A DNA stretch of 64,000 nucleotides from Devosia sp. (GCF_017744655.1 NZ_JAGIAW010000002.1:1-64000), one strand, 5' to 3'. Counted from the stretch's first letter, positions 1-8,622 are shown. The notes: generated by a model not told the origin, from the letters alone. Made by a program: numbers and translations.

Positions 1-122
1 AGTCACCCCCTCCCATCCTCCCCCATCAAGGGGGAGGTGCAGGCCAGTGAATTTGGCTCGATCCAGTAACACACTCGATGCGACACCTCCCCCTTGATGG
101 GGGAGGATGGGAGGGGGTGACT
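1..122. repeat. perfect 39-bp inverted repeat
   Basis: Positions 1-39 and 84-122 are exact reverse complements, separated by 44 bases. The arms are rich in CCCCTCCC/GGGAGGGG. The element lies just downstream of the minus-strand ybaK-like gene, so it could fold in its transcript. It resembles in style, but does not match, the other palindromic elements in the window. Confidence 0.8.
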
Positions 123-138
123 GCGAGGGTCGCGATAG

Positions 139-612
139 CTACCGCGTCAAATCCGCAACGACACAATCCAGCGCCTTAACGAGATCGTCCGGCCTGATGC
201 GGATCTGCAAGCCGCGCTGGCCGCCGTTGAGAAAGATCTCGTCGTAGAGTTGGGCCATTTCGTCGAGCGCGGTGGGAACCGGCTTGCGTTGGCCGAGGGG
301 GCTGATGCCGCCGACCTTGTAGCCTGTCAGGCGCTCGGCATCGACAGGCTTCATCATATGGGCGGATTTTCCGCCGAGCGCAGCGGCCAACTTCTTCATA
401 TTGACCTCCTCGTCGGAAGGGACGATGGCGCAAATGGGCTTGCCGTCGAGTTCGGCCATCAGCGTCTTGAACACTTCGCCCGGCGATACGCCCATGGCCT
501 CGGCGGCCTGCAACCCGACGCGCTCGGCGTTCGGGTCATAGTCGTAATGGGCGAGGGTGAAGCTGATGCCGGCCTTGATAAGGGCCTGCGTGGCGGGCGT
601 GGTCTTGGACAT
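139..612 (-). CDS. ybaK: YbaK/EbsC family Cys-tRNA(Pro) deacylase
   Basis: The 157-residue product matches the usual length of YbaK/EbsC proteins, which hydrolyse Cys-tRNA(Pro) and related mischarged tRNAs in the cytoplasm. It is one compact domain with the family pattern: an N-terminal ALIKAGISF-like stretch, the VFKTLMAELDGKP segment near residue 48 with the conserved lysine, then VPSDEEVNMKKLAAALGGK and the closing GGISPLGQRKPVP block. It starts at the ATG whose complement is 610-612 and ends in TAG. It stands alone, next to a small minus-strand gene. The family is clear; the exact tRNA substrate is inferred. Confidence 0.93.
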   Translation of the reverse strand: MSKTTPATQALIKAGISFTLAHYDYDPNAERVGLQAAEAMGVSPGEVFKTLMAELDGKPICAIVPSDEEVNMKKLAAALGGKSAHMMKPVDAERLTGYKVGGISPLGQRKPVPTALDEMAQLYDEIFLNGGQRGLQIRIRPDDLVKALDCVVADLTR

Positions 613-649
613 ATGCCTGTTTTAGCGCCGCCACGGCAAAGCTCAAGCC

Positions 650-862
650 TCAGCGCTCGAGATCGGGGCGCTGCACCCAGCGAGGATCGTCTGCGGGGTT
701 TTCGAGATCGTCGAGTCCGACATCGCGCAAGATGTGATGGGAGAGGTGCAGCGCCCGGATGGCGCGGCGCTTTGGTGCTGCGGCATCCTGCTGATGCAGG
801 AGGGCAGCGGGAAGGGGCAGGAGAAAGCCGAGAAAGCTGGGCAAAGCGAGCATTTGATGCAT
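650..862 (-). CDS. small protein with DUF1127-like C-terminal segment
   Basis: A 70-residue reading frame. The N-terminus is hydrophobic (LALPSFLGFLLPLPAALL). The middle reads RAIRALHLSHHILRDVGLDD, which resembles the L-x-D-x-L-L-x-D-I-G-L signature of DUF1127/YjiS-like small proteins, common in this order as stress-related or RNA-linked factors. It lies 37 bases upstream of ybaK on the same strand, so the two may be co-transcribed. No other domain is visible. The family link is an inference from one motif. Confidence 0.5.
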   Translation of the reverse strand: MHQMLALPSFLGFLLPLPAALLHQQDAAAPKRRAIRALHLSHHILRDVGLDDLENPADDPRWVQRPDLER

Positions 863-975
863 TCGCTGGCCTTATGGCCGGCGTCCTAGTCTGGTTGACA
901 TGGCGAGGAAATTGCGCCTGATTGCAGTTGATTTCCAACTAAACGTCCGCAAGCATGCATAAGGGGTCTTTATCC

Positions 976-1878
976 ATGTCACTGCCGCCGCTCAGCGCTA
1001 TCCGGGTTTTTGAAGCCGTGACGCGGCATCTCAGTTTTACCCGCGCGGGCGAGGAATTGGGCATGACGCAGGCGGCGGTGAGCTATCAGATCAAGCTGCT
1101 CGAAGAGCGCGTCGGGGCGCCGTTGTTTCTCAGGAAACCGCGGCAGATTGCGCTCAGCGAAGTGGGTTCTAGCCTCGCGCCGCAGGTGCAGCAGGCTTTT
1201 GAAATCATGCGCGAGGCTTTTGCCGATACGCGGGGCGAGGTGGACGGCCTGCTCTCGATCACTACCGTGCCGACTTTTGCGAGCCAATGGATGGCGCAGA
1301 ACTTGGGGCTCTTCCAGATCGATCATCCCGAGATCGCGGTGCGGCTCGACAGCACCAGTGACATGGTCGACCTGCTCAATGATGAATTCGATATCGGTAT
1401 CCGTACGCTGGCGGCGCCGCCGGAGAAGGGGTTGGTTTCGCATCTCGTTGTAAAGGCTGACTTTACGCCGCTCCTGAGCCCGGCCTTAGCCGAGAGCATT
1501 GGTGGGGTCCGCGCCCCGGCCGATCTCCTGAAACTGCCAATGCTCGATCCGCAGGACGAATGGTGGACCATGTGGTTTGCTGCCGCGGGGGTGCCGGGGT
1601 TTTCGACCGAGGGGCGGCCGATGAGCCTGATGAATTGGCAGAGCCTGCTTGGTACGGCGGCCATGGCGGGGCGGGGCGTGACCATGCTGACGCCGGCCCT
1701 CTTTCGCGAGGAGATTGCCTCGGGGCGGTTGATCCAGCCCTTTCCGCTCTTGGCGCCAGCCGGGCGCGCTTACTATCTCGTCTATCCCGAAAGCCGACGC
1801 AATTCGCCCAAGATCAGAATGTTCCGCGACTGGATGCTGGAGGCGACGGCGTTTATGCGCGAGGGTGCTGGCGCATAA
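976..1878 (+). CDS. LysR-family transcriptional regulator, GcvA-like
   Basis: A 300-residue LysR regulator: N-terminal winged helix-turn-helix (about residues 5-65; SFTRAGEELGMTQAAVSYQI is the helix-turn-helix) and a C-terminal substrate-binding domain from about residue 90. The opening LPPLSAIRVFEAVTRHLSF is typical of the GcvA/AmpR branch. I chose the ATG at 976 because AAGGGG lies at 961-966, about 9 bases upstream; an earlier in-frame ATG at 955 has no comparable ribosome site. It is divergent from ybaK and followed by a DUF5680 gene on the same strand, so no target is obvious. The ligand cannot be told from sequence. Confidence 0.9.
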   Translation: MSLPPLSAIRVFEAVTRHLSFTRAGEELGMTQAAVSYQIKLLEERVGAPLFLRKPRQIALSEVGSSLAPQVQQAFEIMREAFADTRGEVDGLLSITTVPTFASQWMAQNLGLFQIDHPEIAVRLDSTSDMVDLLNDEFDIGIRTLAAPPEKGLVSHLVVKADFTPLLSPALAESIGGVRAPADLLKLPMLDPQDEWWTMWFAAAGVPGFSTEGRPMSLMNWQSLLGTAAMAGRGVTMLTPALFREEIASGRLIQPFPLLAPAGRAYYLVYPESRRNSPKIRMFRDWMLEATAFMREGAGA

Positions 1879-2029
1879 AACGGCCTTATGCACGCGGTTT
1901 CGTCTGCGCGTGCCTCGCGTTAGCAGACTGCTAGCATCGAGAGGCGCGTCGCGCTGCTGCGGTGAAATCCTGACACGTCCTGTCGTCGTGCGCCGTTAGC
2001 TCTCCTTCATCTCAAAATGGAGGAGCGGC

Positions 2030-2491
2030 ATGACTGCAGACGAACTCAATGCCGTGATCGTGCGGGCCAAGGCCGCGACCTATGTCGGAGGTGGCGTGAA
2101 GGCGCCGGCGTCCCGTCCGGGATCGCATGATCTTGGCTGGTCCGAGGGCGAGTGGCGTTATCTCGACAGCTATTTTGGCGGCACGGATTTTCTGGGCCAG
2201 GAAGTGCTGCTGTGCGGCGCCGAGCCGGTCTGGGCCATGAACTACTATGGCTATGTGCTGCGGCCGGACCTGATCGACGGGGCCAAGGCGGGAGAGACGA
2301 TCAAGGGCGCGCTGACGGTCATGTATGGCGAGGGGCGGTTTCTGGGTGGTTTTGACTGGACCGGGCCGCATGGGCACTATCGCGACAGGAGCGAGGGTAG
2401 CGCGGCGCAGTTTCGGGGGAGGGAAGTGATTTTGGTGGGTGGGGTGGAGGCCTATGCGCTGGATTATTTTGGCGGGCTGGTGAAGCCTTAG
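2030..2491 (+). CDS. DUF5680 domain protein
   Basis: A 153-residue cytoplasmic protein without signal peptide or membrane segment. It is rich in aromatic and glycine residues (GWSEGEWRYLDSYFGGTDFLGQE near residue 40, AMNYYGYVLRP near 70, YALDYFGG at the end), the pattern of the DUF5680 family, often found alone or fused to XRE-type DNA-binding domains. Here it is a single domain. GAGGAGCGGC sits directly before the ATG at 2030. Its role is unknown and its neighbours give no clue. Confidence 0.75.
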   Translation: MTADELNAVIVRAKAATYVGGGVKAPASRPGSHDLGWSEGEWRYLDSYFGGTDFLGQEVLLCGAEPVWAMNYYGYVLRPDLIDGAKAGETIKGALTVMYGEGRFLGGFDWTGPHGHYRDRSEGSAAQFRGREVILVGGVEAYALDYFGGLVKP

Positions 2492-2513
2492 GGAATCTCG
2501 CCTGCACGGGCAT

Positions 2514-2641
2514 CCCCCTCATCCGGCGCTTCGCGCCACCTTCTCCCCGAGCGGGAGAAGAATATCCGGTGCACACCTCTTGTTCCTCTGCCCGTCGGGG
2601 AGAGGGTGGATCGGGCGAAGCCCGAGACGGGTGAGGGAGCG
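2514..2641. repeat. palindromic intergenic repeat, family B
   Basis: An imperfect long palindrome: the left half runs CCCCTCATCC...CTTCTCCC, the right half GGGGAGAGGGTGGAT...GGGTGAGGG. Similar elements occur at 4080, 39892, 50000, 54664, 57634 and 59758, always between genes. This copy lies between two convergent genes. Confidence 0.8.
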
Positions 2642-2691
2642 ACAAGTGCCGAGCCCTTGGGTCACGCCCGAGGGTGGCGTCTTCCAGCAAC

Positions 2692-2719
2692 AAAAAGACC
2701 CGGTGATCGCGCACCGGGC
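2692..2719 (-). terminator. rho-independent terminator of the rhaI-rhaD unit
   Basis: Read on the minus strand, CCCGGTG (2718-2712) pairs with CACCGGG (2705-2699) over a six-base loop and is followed by TCTTTTTG. It lies about 50 bases past the rhaI stop codon. Confidence 0.85.
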
Positions 2720-2766
2720 CCTCTCTTCCGTCGCAACTTGGGAGGAGCGTTGGAACCTGTGGTTTC

Positions 2767-4056
2767 TTAGACGATGCCGCCCGAGCCGCCTTCGACGGCG
2801 GGACGGACTGCCGCGACCTTGGCGCGGTAGCCGGCAGCGCGGTAGGTGGCGAGCGGGTCGATGGCGCCGCCCTGTTCGAGGCGGGCAAGGGCCAGGATCG
2901 GCTCGACATCGGTGCGGAAGGCGTGGCGCAACTGCTGGGTGGCCGTCAGTGCATCATTGTCGTTCTGCGCGGCCTTCAGGGTCTTGCGATCGACCAAGAG
3001 GGCCTGGGCGTAGGAGCGCTGCACGTCGGAGGCCGAGAGCATCAGCGACTCGATCGGGTCGGTGACGTTGTGGCTCTGGTCGAGCATATGGGCCGGGTGG
3101 AAATCGGAATCGCGGTTCTCGATATCGACGAGTTCGTTGAAGACGAGGAACAGACGGTAGGGATCGACCGAGCCGGCGTCGAGATCGTCGTCGCCATATT
3201 TGGAATCGTTGAAGTGGAAGCCGCCGAGCTTGCCGAACTGGGCAAGGCGGGAGACGATCATTTCAATGTTCACGTTGGGCGCATGGTGGCCGAGATCGAC
3301 CAAGCACAGGGCCTTGTCGCCGAGTTCCTTGGCGATGATGTAATTGGTGCCCCAATCCTGCACGACGGTCGAATAGAAGGCAGGCTCGTACATCTTGTGT
3401 TCGGTATAGACATTCCAGTCGTCCGGCAGGGCGGCATAGATCGCCTTGGCCGAGTCGAGGTAGTTCGCGAACTGGTCGGCGAAATTGACCTGGCCGGGGA
3501 AGTTGGAACCGTCGCCGATCCAGATGGTCAGGGCCTTCGAGCCCACGGTCTTGCCGATCTCGATGCATTCGAGATTGTGCTCGATGGCCTGGTTGCGGGT
3601 GCCCTTGTCATAGGACGAGAGCGAGCCGAACTTGTAGCTCTGAAGCTGGCCCTTGGCGTCCGAGAACGTGTTCGAGTTCATGGCGTCGAAGCCGAGGTTG
3701 AAGCGGCTGGCGGCCTGCTTCAACCGGTTCGGATCGGCCTTGTCCCATGGGATGTGGAGCGAGATCGTGCGGGTCGCCTGGGTCAGCTGGGCGATGACGG
3801 CGCAGTCTTCGATCTTGTCGAAGATGTCGCGCGGTTCGCCGGCGCCCGGGAATTTGGCAAAGCGGGTGCCGCCGGTGCCGACGCCCCAGGAGGGGACGGC
3901 CACGGAAAACTTTGCGACCTTGGCCTTGACGGCGTCGATGGCGATGCCGCGACGGTCGAGGCGTTCGCCCAGGGTTTCGTAGTCGCGGCGGAGATCGGCT
4001 TCGCGCTTGGCGTTTTCGGCGGTGACGATGGATGCGTCGATGATGTGTTCGGTAAT
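2767..4056 (-). CDS. rhaI: L-rhamnose isomerase, Rhizobium/Pseudomonas type
   Basis: Converts L-rhamnose to L-rhamnulose, the first cytoplasmic step of rhamnose use. The TIM-barrel isomerase has SWGVGTGGTRFA at about residues 56-67, YTEHKMYEPAF and DLGHHAPN carrying likely metal ligands, and HFNDSKYGDDDLD. I start it at ATT (4056-4054): AGGAGG lies nine bases upstream, and the resulting 429 residues fit the roughly 430 usual for the family. The only upstream ATG, at 4092, is inside a repeat element and would put the ribosome site inside the gene. Downstream partner of rhaD across a 166-base gap holding that repeat; ends at a strong terminator. Confidence 0.93.
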   Translation of the reverse strand: MTEHIIDASIVTAENAKREADLRRDYETLGERLDRRGIAIDAVKAKVAKFSVAVPSWGVGTGGTRFAKFPGAGEPRDIFDKIEDCAVIAQLTQATRTISLHIPWDKADPNRLKQAASRFNLGFDAMNSNTFSDAKGQLQSYKFGSLSSYDKGTRNQAIEHNLECIEIGKTVGSKALTIWIGDGSNFPGQVNFADQFANYLDSAKAIYAALPDDWNVYTEHKMYEPAFYSTVVQDWGTNYIIAKELGDKALCLVDLGHHAPNVNIEMIVSRLAQFGKLGGFHFNDSKYGDDDLDAGSVDPYRLFLVFNELVDIENRDSDFHPAHMLDQSHNVTDPIESLMLSASDVQRSYAQALLVDRKTLKAAQNDNDALTATQQLRHAFRTDVEPILALARLEQGGAIDPLATYRAAGYRAKVAAVRPAVEGGSGGIV

Positions 4057-4079
4057 TTTCTTGCTCCTCCTAGGGAAGA

Positions 4080-4213
4080 AAGGCCCCCTCATCCAGCGCT
4101 GCGCGCCACCTTCTCCCCGAGAGGGAGAAGAATGAGCCGGTGCTTGCCTTCTGTTCCTCTCCCACTTGGGGAGAGGGTGGATCGCCCGCAGGGCGAGACG
4201 GGTGAGGGGGCCT
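4080..4213. repeat. palindromic intergenic repeat, family B
   Basis: AGGCCCCCTCA at the left end is mirrored by TGAGGGGGCCTT at the right end, with nested CTTCTCCCCGAGAGGGAGAAG. It separates rhaD from rhaI within one transcription unit and supplies the misleading ATG at 4092. Confidence 0.8.
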
Positions 4214-4222
4214 TGCTATTGC

Positions 4223-6319
4223 TTAGCGCGGGAACGACTGGGCGTTGCCGGCGTCGACGTTGATGATGTTGCCGGTGGACTTGGCCGAGGCCTCTGAAGC
4301 GAAGAAGTAGATGGCTTCGGCGATGTCTTCGGGGAACACCGAGCGCTTCAGCATCGAGCGCTGGCGATACATCTCTTCAAGACCGTCCTTGTCGGTCTTG
4401 TAGGTCGATGCGCGCTGCTCGAGCCATTCGCCGGCCCAGATTTTTGAGCCGCGCAGCACGGCGTCGGGGTTGACGACGTTGACGCGGATCTGTGCTTCCG
4501 CGCCTTCGAGGGCGAGGCAGCGGGCGAGGTGAATTTCGGCGGCCTTGGCGGTGCAATAGGCGGCAGCGTTGGGCGAGGCCGCAAGACCGTTCTTGGACGC
4601 GACGAAGACGACGTTGCCGCCGATCTTCTGCTGGCGGAACAGACGGAAGGCTTCGCGCGACACGAGGAAATAGCCCGTGGACAGGATGTCCATGTTCTTG
4701 TTCCAGAGATCGAGCGAAGTGTCTTCGATCGGGGCCGAGGAGGCGAGGCCGGCATTCGACACGAGAATGTCGAGGCCACCAAATTCGACCACGGCATGGG
4801 CGAAGCCGGCGAGGACTTGCTCTTCCTTGGTGACGTTGATGTTCACCGGGCGGACGAAGTCATTGCCGAAAACGCCGGAGAGTTCGGCCGTGGCGCTGTC
4901 GAGAGCGTTCTGGTCGATATCGGCGATGACGACGCAGGCGCCTTCGCGGAGGAGACGGGCGGCCGTGGCCTTGCCGATGCCGCCGGCGCCGCCGGTGACG
5001 AGGGCGATCTTGCCAGCGAGCGACTTCGGTTTCGGCATACGGGCCAGCTTGGCTTCTTCAAGCAGCCAGTATTCGATGTCGAAAGCTTCCTGCTCGGGCA
5101 GACCCCGATATTCCGAAACGGTCGAGGCGCCGCGCATCACGTTGATGGCGTTGACATAGAACTCGCTGGAGATACGGGCAGTGGCCTTGTCCTTGGCGAA
5201 GGTCAGCATGCCGACGCCCGGGATCAGGTAAACGACGGCATTGGGGTCGCGGATGGCCGGCGAATTGTCGTGCTTGCAGCGCTCGTAATAGGCGGCGTAG
5301 TCGGCACGGTAATCGGCGACCTGCTGGTCGAGGCCGGCGATCACGGCATCGACGTCCGGGTTGGCCGGGTCGAAGTCGATAACCAGCGGGCGGATCTTGG
5401 TGCGCAGGAAGTGGTCGGGGCAGGAGGTGCCGAGAGCCGCCAGCGGACGCAGGTTCTTGGAATTGACGAATTCGAGAACGGCTGCCGAGTCATCGAAGTG
5501 ACCAAGCTTAAAACTGTCTTCGGAGATGAAGCCGCGGATCTTCGGCATCAGCTTGGCAGCGACGGCGCGACGGGCGTCGGCATCGAGCGACTGGGTCGCG
5601 GCGCCACCGAAGATCACCTTGCCTTCGGTTTCCTTCTCAAACCATTCGATGGCCTGATTGATGATGCCGATGGTGGTTTCGTAGCATTCCTTGGGGGTAT
5701 CGCCCCAGGTGAAGAGGCCGTGCGATTCAAGGATCAGGCCCTTGGAGTTCGGGTTTTCTTCGCAGTACTTGCCGAGCCACAGACCCAGTTCGAAGCCGGG
5801 CTTCTTCCACGGAAGCCAGCCGATGGTGTCGCCAAAGATCTGCTTGGTCAGCTCCTTGGAGTTCTTCGAGGCGGCGATGGCGATGATCGCGTCGGGGTGC
5901 ATATGGTCCACGAAGTTGTGGTTCACATAGGCATGGAGCGGGGTGTCGATCGAAGCGGCGCGCGGGTTCAGGTTGAACGTCGCGTGGGGCAGGTAGCCCA
6001 CCATCTCGTCTTCGAATTCGACGCCGCGATAAAGACCCTTCAGAGCGCGCAGCTTGTCCATATAGAGCGTCGAGAAGCCATCGAGCTTGATCGAGGCGCT
6101 ATCGCCGCCCGAACCCTTGACCCAGAGGACTTCGACCATCTCGCCGGTTAGCGGGTCCTTCTGCATGATCTTGGAGGAGGTGTTGCCGCCGCCGTAATTG
6201 GTGACGCGCTTGTCCGACCCCAGGAGGTTCGACCGATAGACCAGACGCTCCGGCTCGGTCATGGACGCGGCCTTGGCGTCGTCCCAAAGGTTAGCGAGGC
6301 GCTTGGGCGCGGTGGACAT
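4223..6319 (-). CDS. rhaD: bifunctional rhamnulose-1-phosphate aldolase / short-chain dehydrogenase
   Basis: A 698-residue two-domain enzyme. The first part (about residues 20-390) is a class II aldolase with zinc-binding signatures HMHPD and ESHGLFTWG; in this family it splits rhamnulose-1-phosphate into dihydroxyacetone phosphate and lactaldehyde. The last 270 residues are a Rossmann short-chain dehydrogenase: TGGAGGIGKATA, the NAG motif and active-site YCTAK, expected to oxidise lactaldehyde. The ATG at 6319 was chosen because GGGAGGAA precedes it; the longer frame from 6334 would include that site. It is the first gene of the minus-strand unit with rhaI, divergent from the DeoR regulator. 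Functions are from family knowledge; the domains are directly visible. Confidence 0.95.
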   Translation of the reverse strand: MSTAPKRLANLWDDAKAASMTEPERLVYRSNLLGSDKRVTNYGGGNTSSKIMQKDPLTGEMVEVLWVKGSGGDSASIKLDGFSTLYMDKLRALKGLYRGVEFEDEMVGYLPHATFNLNPRAASIDTPLHAYVNHNFVDHMHPDAIIAIAASKNSKELTKQIFGDTIGWLPWKKPGFELGLWLGKYCEENPNSKGLILESHGLFTWGDTPKECYETTIGIINQAIEWFEKETEGKVIFGGAATQSLDADARRAVAAKLMPKIRGFISEDSFKLGHFDDSAAVLEFVNSKNLRPLAALGTSCPDHFLRTKIRPLVIDFDPANPDVDAVIAGLDQQVADYRADYAAYYERCKHDNSPAIRDPNAVVYLIPGVGMLTFAKDKATARISSEFYVNAINVMRGASTVSEYRGLPEQEAFDIEYWLLEEAKLARMPKPKSLAGKIALVTGGAGGIGKATAARLLREGACVVIADIDQNALDSATAELSGVFGNDFVRPVNINVTKEEQVLAGFAHAVVEFGGLDILVSNAGLASSAPIEDTSLDLWNKNMDILSTGYFLVSREAFRLFRQQKIGGNVVFVASKNGLAASPNAAAYCTAKAAEIHLARCLALEGAEAQIRVNVVNPDAVLRGSKIWAGEWLEQRASTYKTDKDGLEEMYRQRSMLKRSVFPEDIAEAIYFFASEASAKSTGNIINVDAGNAQSFPR

Positions 6320-6657
6320 GGACGTTCCTCCCATTAGTAGAAGCGCTCCAGATCAGGCCGGAGGCGCCGGGTTGGTTATCGGCTCTGCACCGGCTGTCAT
6401 CCCGGCGAAAGCCGGGATCCATCTTGAGATCTCAGGATAGGCCCCGGCCTTCGCCGGGGTGACAACCGAGGGTGTAGTGGGTTCTGCGTGTCAGGCACGT
6501 GGAACATTTGGCCCGGACATGGCCATAGAACGATACACGCTGTCAATCAGAAACGATCATGAGGCGTCAGTCGTGCGCGATTATGACTGAAAAATGTCGA
6601 TTGTTGATTGACTCTGCGCGGAAAGAGTGAAAGCACTGCGTTCAGGGAGTATCAGCC
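6320..6657. promoter_or_regulatory. divergent rhamnose-locus control region
   Basis: This 338-base gap holds no gene. It contains a palindromic repeat (6396-6463) and, nearer the DeoR gene, an AT-richer stretch with GTCAATCA at 6542-6549 mirrored by TGATTGAC at 6605-6612. The related GATCATGA and GATTATGA lie between the arms. DeoR-family repressors usually bind such sites next to their own gene, so this is a candidate operator; promoter boxes were not assigned. Confidence 0.45.
6396..6463. repeat. palindromic repeat, GTCATCCCGGCGAAAGCCGGG type
   Basis: Left arm begins GTCATCCCGGCGAAAGCCGG, right arm ends GCCTTCGCCGGGGTGAC. A variant of the GTCATTCCCGCGAAAGCGGG elements at 15625 and 48657. 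Confidence 0.75.
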
Positions 6658-7461
6658 TTGCACGAAACGGAACGCCACCGCGTTATTTTAGCCGCTGCAC
6701 AATCGCACCCCGTGGTGACGGTTGCTGAATTGTGTGAGGTGACAGGATCTTCGGAAGCCACGATCCGCCGCGACATTGCCTCGCTCGACGAGCAGGGCAA
6801 GCTTCGCCGGGTGCGCGGCGGCGCCGAGGCAATCAACCCGCCTGAACAGGGGGGCCTGGTGGGACGGCCCTTCTCCGTCAATGAAACGATCAATATTGCT
6901 CAAAAACGAGCAATTGCGCGTGTTGCTGCAGATTTGTGCAGCGAGGGCGAGCCGATCATCATCAATGGCGGCACGACCACCTATCAGATGGTGCATTACC
7001 TGACCTCCAAGCGCGTCAGCGTCTTCACCAACTCCTTCGCCATCGCCGAATACCTCATTCACAACTCGCGCAATCCCGTCGTCATTCCCGGTGGCACGGT
7101 CTATCGCGAGCAGAACGTCATCCTTTCGCCCTTTGGTGGCGTGGTGGCGAGCCACTTTTATGCCAAGCGCATGTTCATCGGCTGCCAGGGTATCGGCGCC
7201 CATGGGCTGATGGAGGCCGATCCCATGGTCGTGCAGTCCGAGCTTGGCCTGATCGGGCAGGCGGACGAGCTGATCGTTCTCGCCGACTCCTCCAAATTCA
7301 TGGGCCGCAGCAGCCTTATCCTCTGCGGGCTCGATAGAATTGCCGCTGTCATTACCGATAGCGGCATTCGCGACGAAGATCGCCAGATGCTGGAAACGGC
7401 AGGCGTCAAACTCATCGTCGCGGACACGACTGCTCAGGCCGACCGTCAATCGGTGGCTTGA
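6658..7461 (+). CDS. rhaR: DeoR-family transcriptional regulator of the rhamnose locus
   Basis: A 267-residue DeoR/GlpR-type repressor: N-terminal helix-turn-helix (about 18-58; VAELCEVTGSSEATIRRDI with the family R-R-D) and a C-terminal sugar-phosphate sensor domain (about 75-250; INGGTTTYQMVHYL). The start is TTG at 6658, with AGGGAG about nine bases upstream and no better ATG. Its place between the catabolic pair and the importer matches the rhaR gene of Rhizobium rhamnose loci. It probably represses both divergent units and responds to a phosphorylated rhamnose intermediate, by analogy. Confidence 0.9.
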   Translation: MHETERHRVILAAAQSHPVVTVAELCEVTGSSEATIRRDIASLDEQGKLRRVRGGAEAINPPEQGGLVGRPFSVNETINIAQKRAIARVAADLCSEGEPIIINGGTTTYQMVHYLTSKRVSVFTNSFAIAEYLIHNSRNPVVIPGGTVYREQNVILSPFGGVVASHFYAKRMFIGCQGIGAHGLMEADPMVVQSELGLIGQADELIVLADSSKFMGRSSLILCGLDRIAAVITDSGIRDEDRQMLETAGVKLIVADTTAQADRQSVA

Positions 7462-7497
7462 GACATGAACGACAGATCATCCCAGGGAGGGACTCTT

Positions 7498-8484
7498 ATG
7501 AAACTGTTCAAACTGATGGCGGCAACTGCCGCTGCGGCAATACTGCTGGCCGTGCCGGCCTATGCCCAGACGCGCATCGCGCTGGTCGTGAAATCGCTCG
7601 GCAATGGCTTTTTCGATGCCGCCGCCAAGGGCGCTGAAGAAGCGGCCAAGGAAATCGGCGATATCGAGCTGATCTATACCGGGCCGACCGCGGCAACCGC
7701 TGAAGCCCAGATCGAAGTCGTCAACTCGCTGATCGCTCAGCAGGTCGACGCCATCGCCATCTCGGCCAATGACCCGGACGCGCTGGTTCCGGTGCTGCAG
7801 CGCGCCCAGCAGCGCGGTATCAAGGTGATTTCGTGGGACTCGGGCGTGGCGCCCGAAGGCCGTTCGATCCACCTCAACCCGTCTGACATCGGACTGATCG
7901 GTGAAACCATCATCAAGCTGGCTGCCGACTACCTGCCCGAAGGTGGCGACGTTGCCATTCTCTCGGCCGCTTCCACCGCGACCAACCAGAATGCCTGGAT
8001 CGAAGCAGCCAAGGCCGTCATTCCGGAAAAGTTCCCCAACATCAACCTCGTGGCCACCGTCTATGGTGACGACGATTCGGTGAAATCGACCGAAGAAGCT
8101 CGCGGCCTGATCGCTGCCTATCCTGATCTCAAGGCCATCATCGCTCCGACCACTGTCGGCGTTGTTGCTGCGGCTCAGGTCGTGACCGACCAGAACCTGA
8201 TCGGCAAGATCAATGTCACGGGTCTGGCTCTGCCGTCCGAGTTCAAGCAGTTCATCGACAATGGCGCAAGCCAGGCGGTGGCGCTGTGGAACCCGATCGA
8301 CCTCGGCTATTCGGCCGTCTATCTCGCCAAGGCTCTCGTTGATGGTCAGGAAGCTGCGCCCGGCGCAACCTTCTCGATCGGCAAGGTGGGCGAAGTGACC
8401 CTCGACGACACGAACTCGGCTGCCATGGCCGCCCCGTTCCAGTTCGACAAGTCCAATATCGAAGAATTCTCCAAGATCTACTGA
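7498..8484 (+). CDS. rhaS: rhamnose ABC transporter substrate-binding protein
   Basis: A 328-residue periplasmic binding protein of the ribose-binding type. The signal peptide (about residues 1-22, LMAATAAAAILLAVPAYAQ) ends in AYA-Q. The mature part has RIALVVKSLGNGFFDAAAKG, EVVNSLIAQQVDAIAISAND and VISWDSGVA, all typical of sugar-binding type I folds. The ATG at 7498 is preceded by GGGAGGGACTCTT; an in-frame ATG at 7465 lacks a site and would bury the signal peptide. A hairpin follows the gene, consistent with higher expression of the binding protein than of the downstream membrane parts. Confidence 0.93.
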   Translation: MKLFKLMAATAAAAILLAVPAYAQTRIALVVKSLGNGFFDAAAKGAEEAAKEIGDIELIYTGPTAATAEAQIEVVNSLIAQQVDAIAISANDPDALVPVLQRAQQRGIKVISWDSGVAPEGRSIHLNPSDIGLIGETIIKLAADYLPEGGDVAILSAASTATNQNAWIEAAKAVIPEKFPNINLVATVYGDDDSVKSTEEARGLIAAYPDLKAIIAPTTVGVVAAAQVVTDQNLIGKINVTGLALPSEFKQFIDNGASQAVALWNPIDLGYSAVYLAKALVDGQEAAPGATFSIGKVGEVTLDDTNSAAMAAPFQFDKSNIEEFSKIY

Positions 8485-8499
8485 GGTCTGGAATTCAAG

Positions 8500-8524
8500 A
8501 GCCCGGCGCCAAAAGCGCCGGGCT
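8500..8524 (+). terminator. hairpin between rhaS and rhaT
   Basis: AGCCCGGCGC (8500-8509) pairs with GCGCCGGGCT (8515-8524) over a short CAAAA-type loop. The downstream run is weak (GACTATTTTCC). It probably lowers read-through from the binding-protein gene or stabilises its message rather than ending the operon. Confidence 0.7.
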
Positions 8525-8541
8525 GACTATTTTCCGTTCCT

Positions 8542-8622
8542 TCGTCACCACCGGGCTTGTCCCGGTGGTCCAGTGGCGCGGAGCCATCGCATGGATTGCC
8601 CGGACGAGCCGGGCAATGACGA
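8542..8622. repeat. palindromic repeat, CACCACCGGGCTTGTCCCGG type
   Basis: Begins TCGTCACCACCGGGCTTGTC and ends CGGGCAATGACGA, so the termini mirror each other (TCGTCA/TGACGA). Near-identical copies occur at 19222-19296 and 46662-46736. Confidence 0.8.

Noticed and set aside
4090-4092. ATG at 4092 as the start of rhaI
   Set aside because: It belongs to a repeat element (TGAGGGGGCC) and would place the strong ribosome site inside the coding region.
2923-4263. 446-residue open frame on the plus strand
   Set aside because: It is the antisense shadow of rhaI and the end of rhaD. High GC in third codon positions keeps such frames open; the product shows no family signature.
4529-6151. 540-residue open frame on the plus strand
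   Set aside because: Antisense to rhaD, whose aldolase and dehydrogenase motifs are unmistakable on the minus strand.
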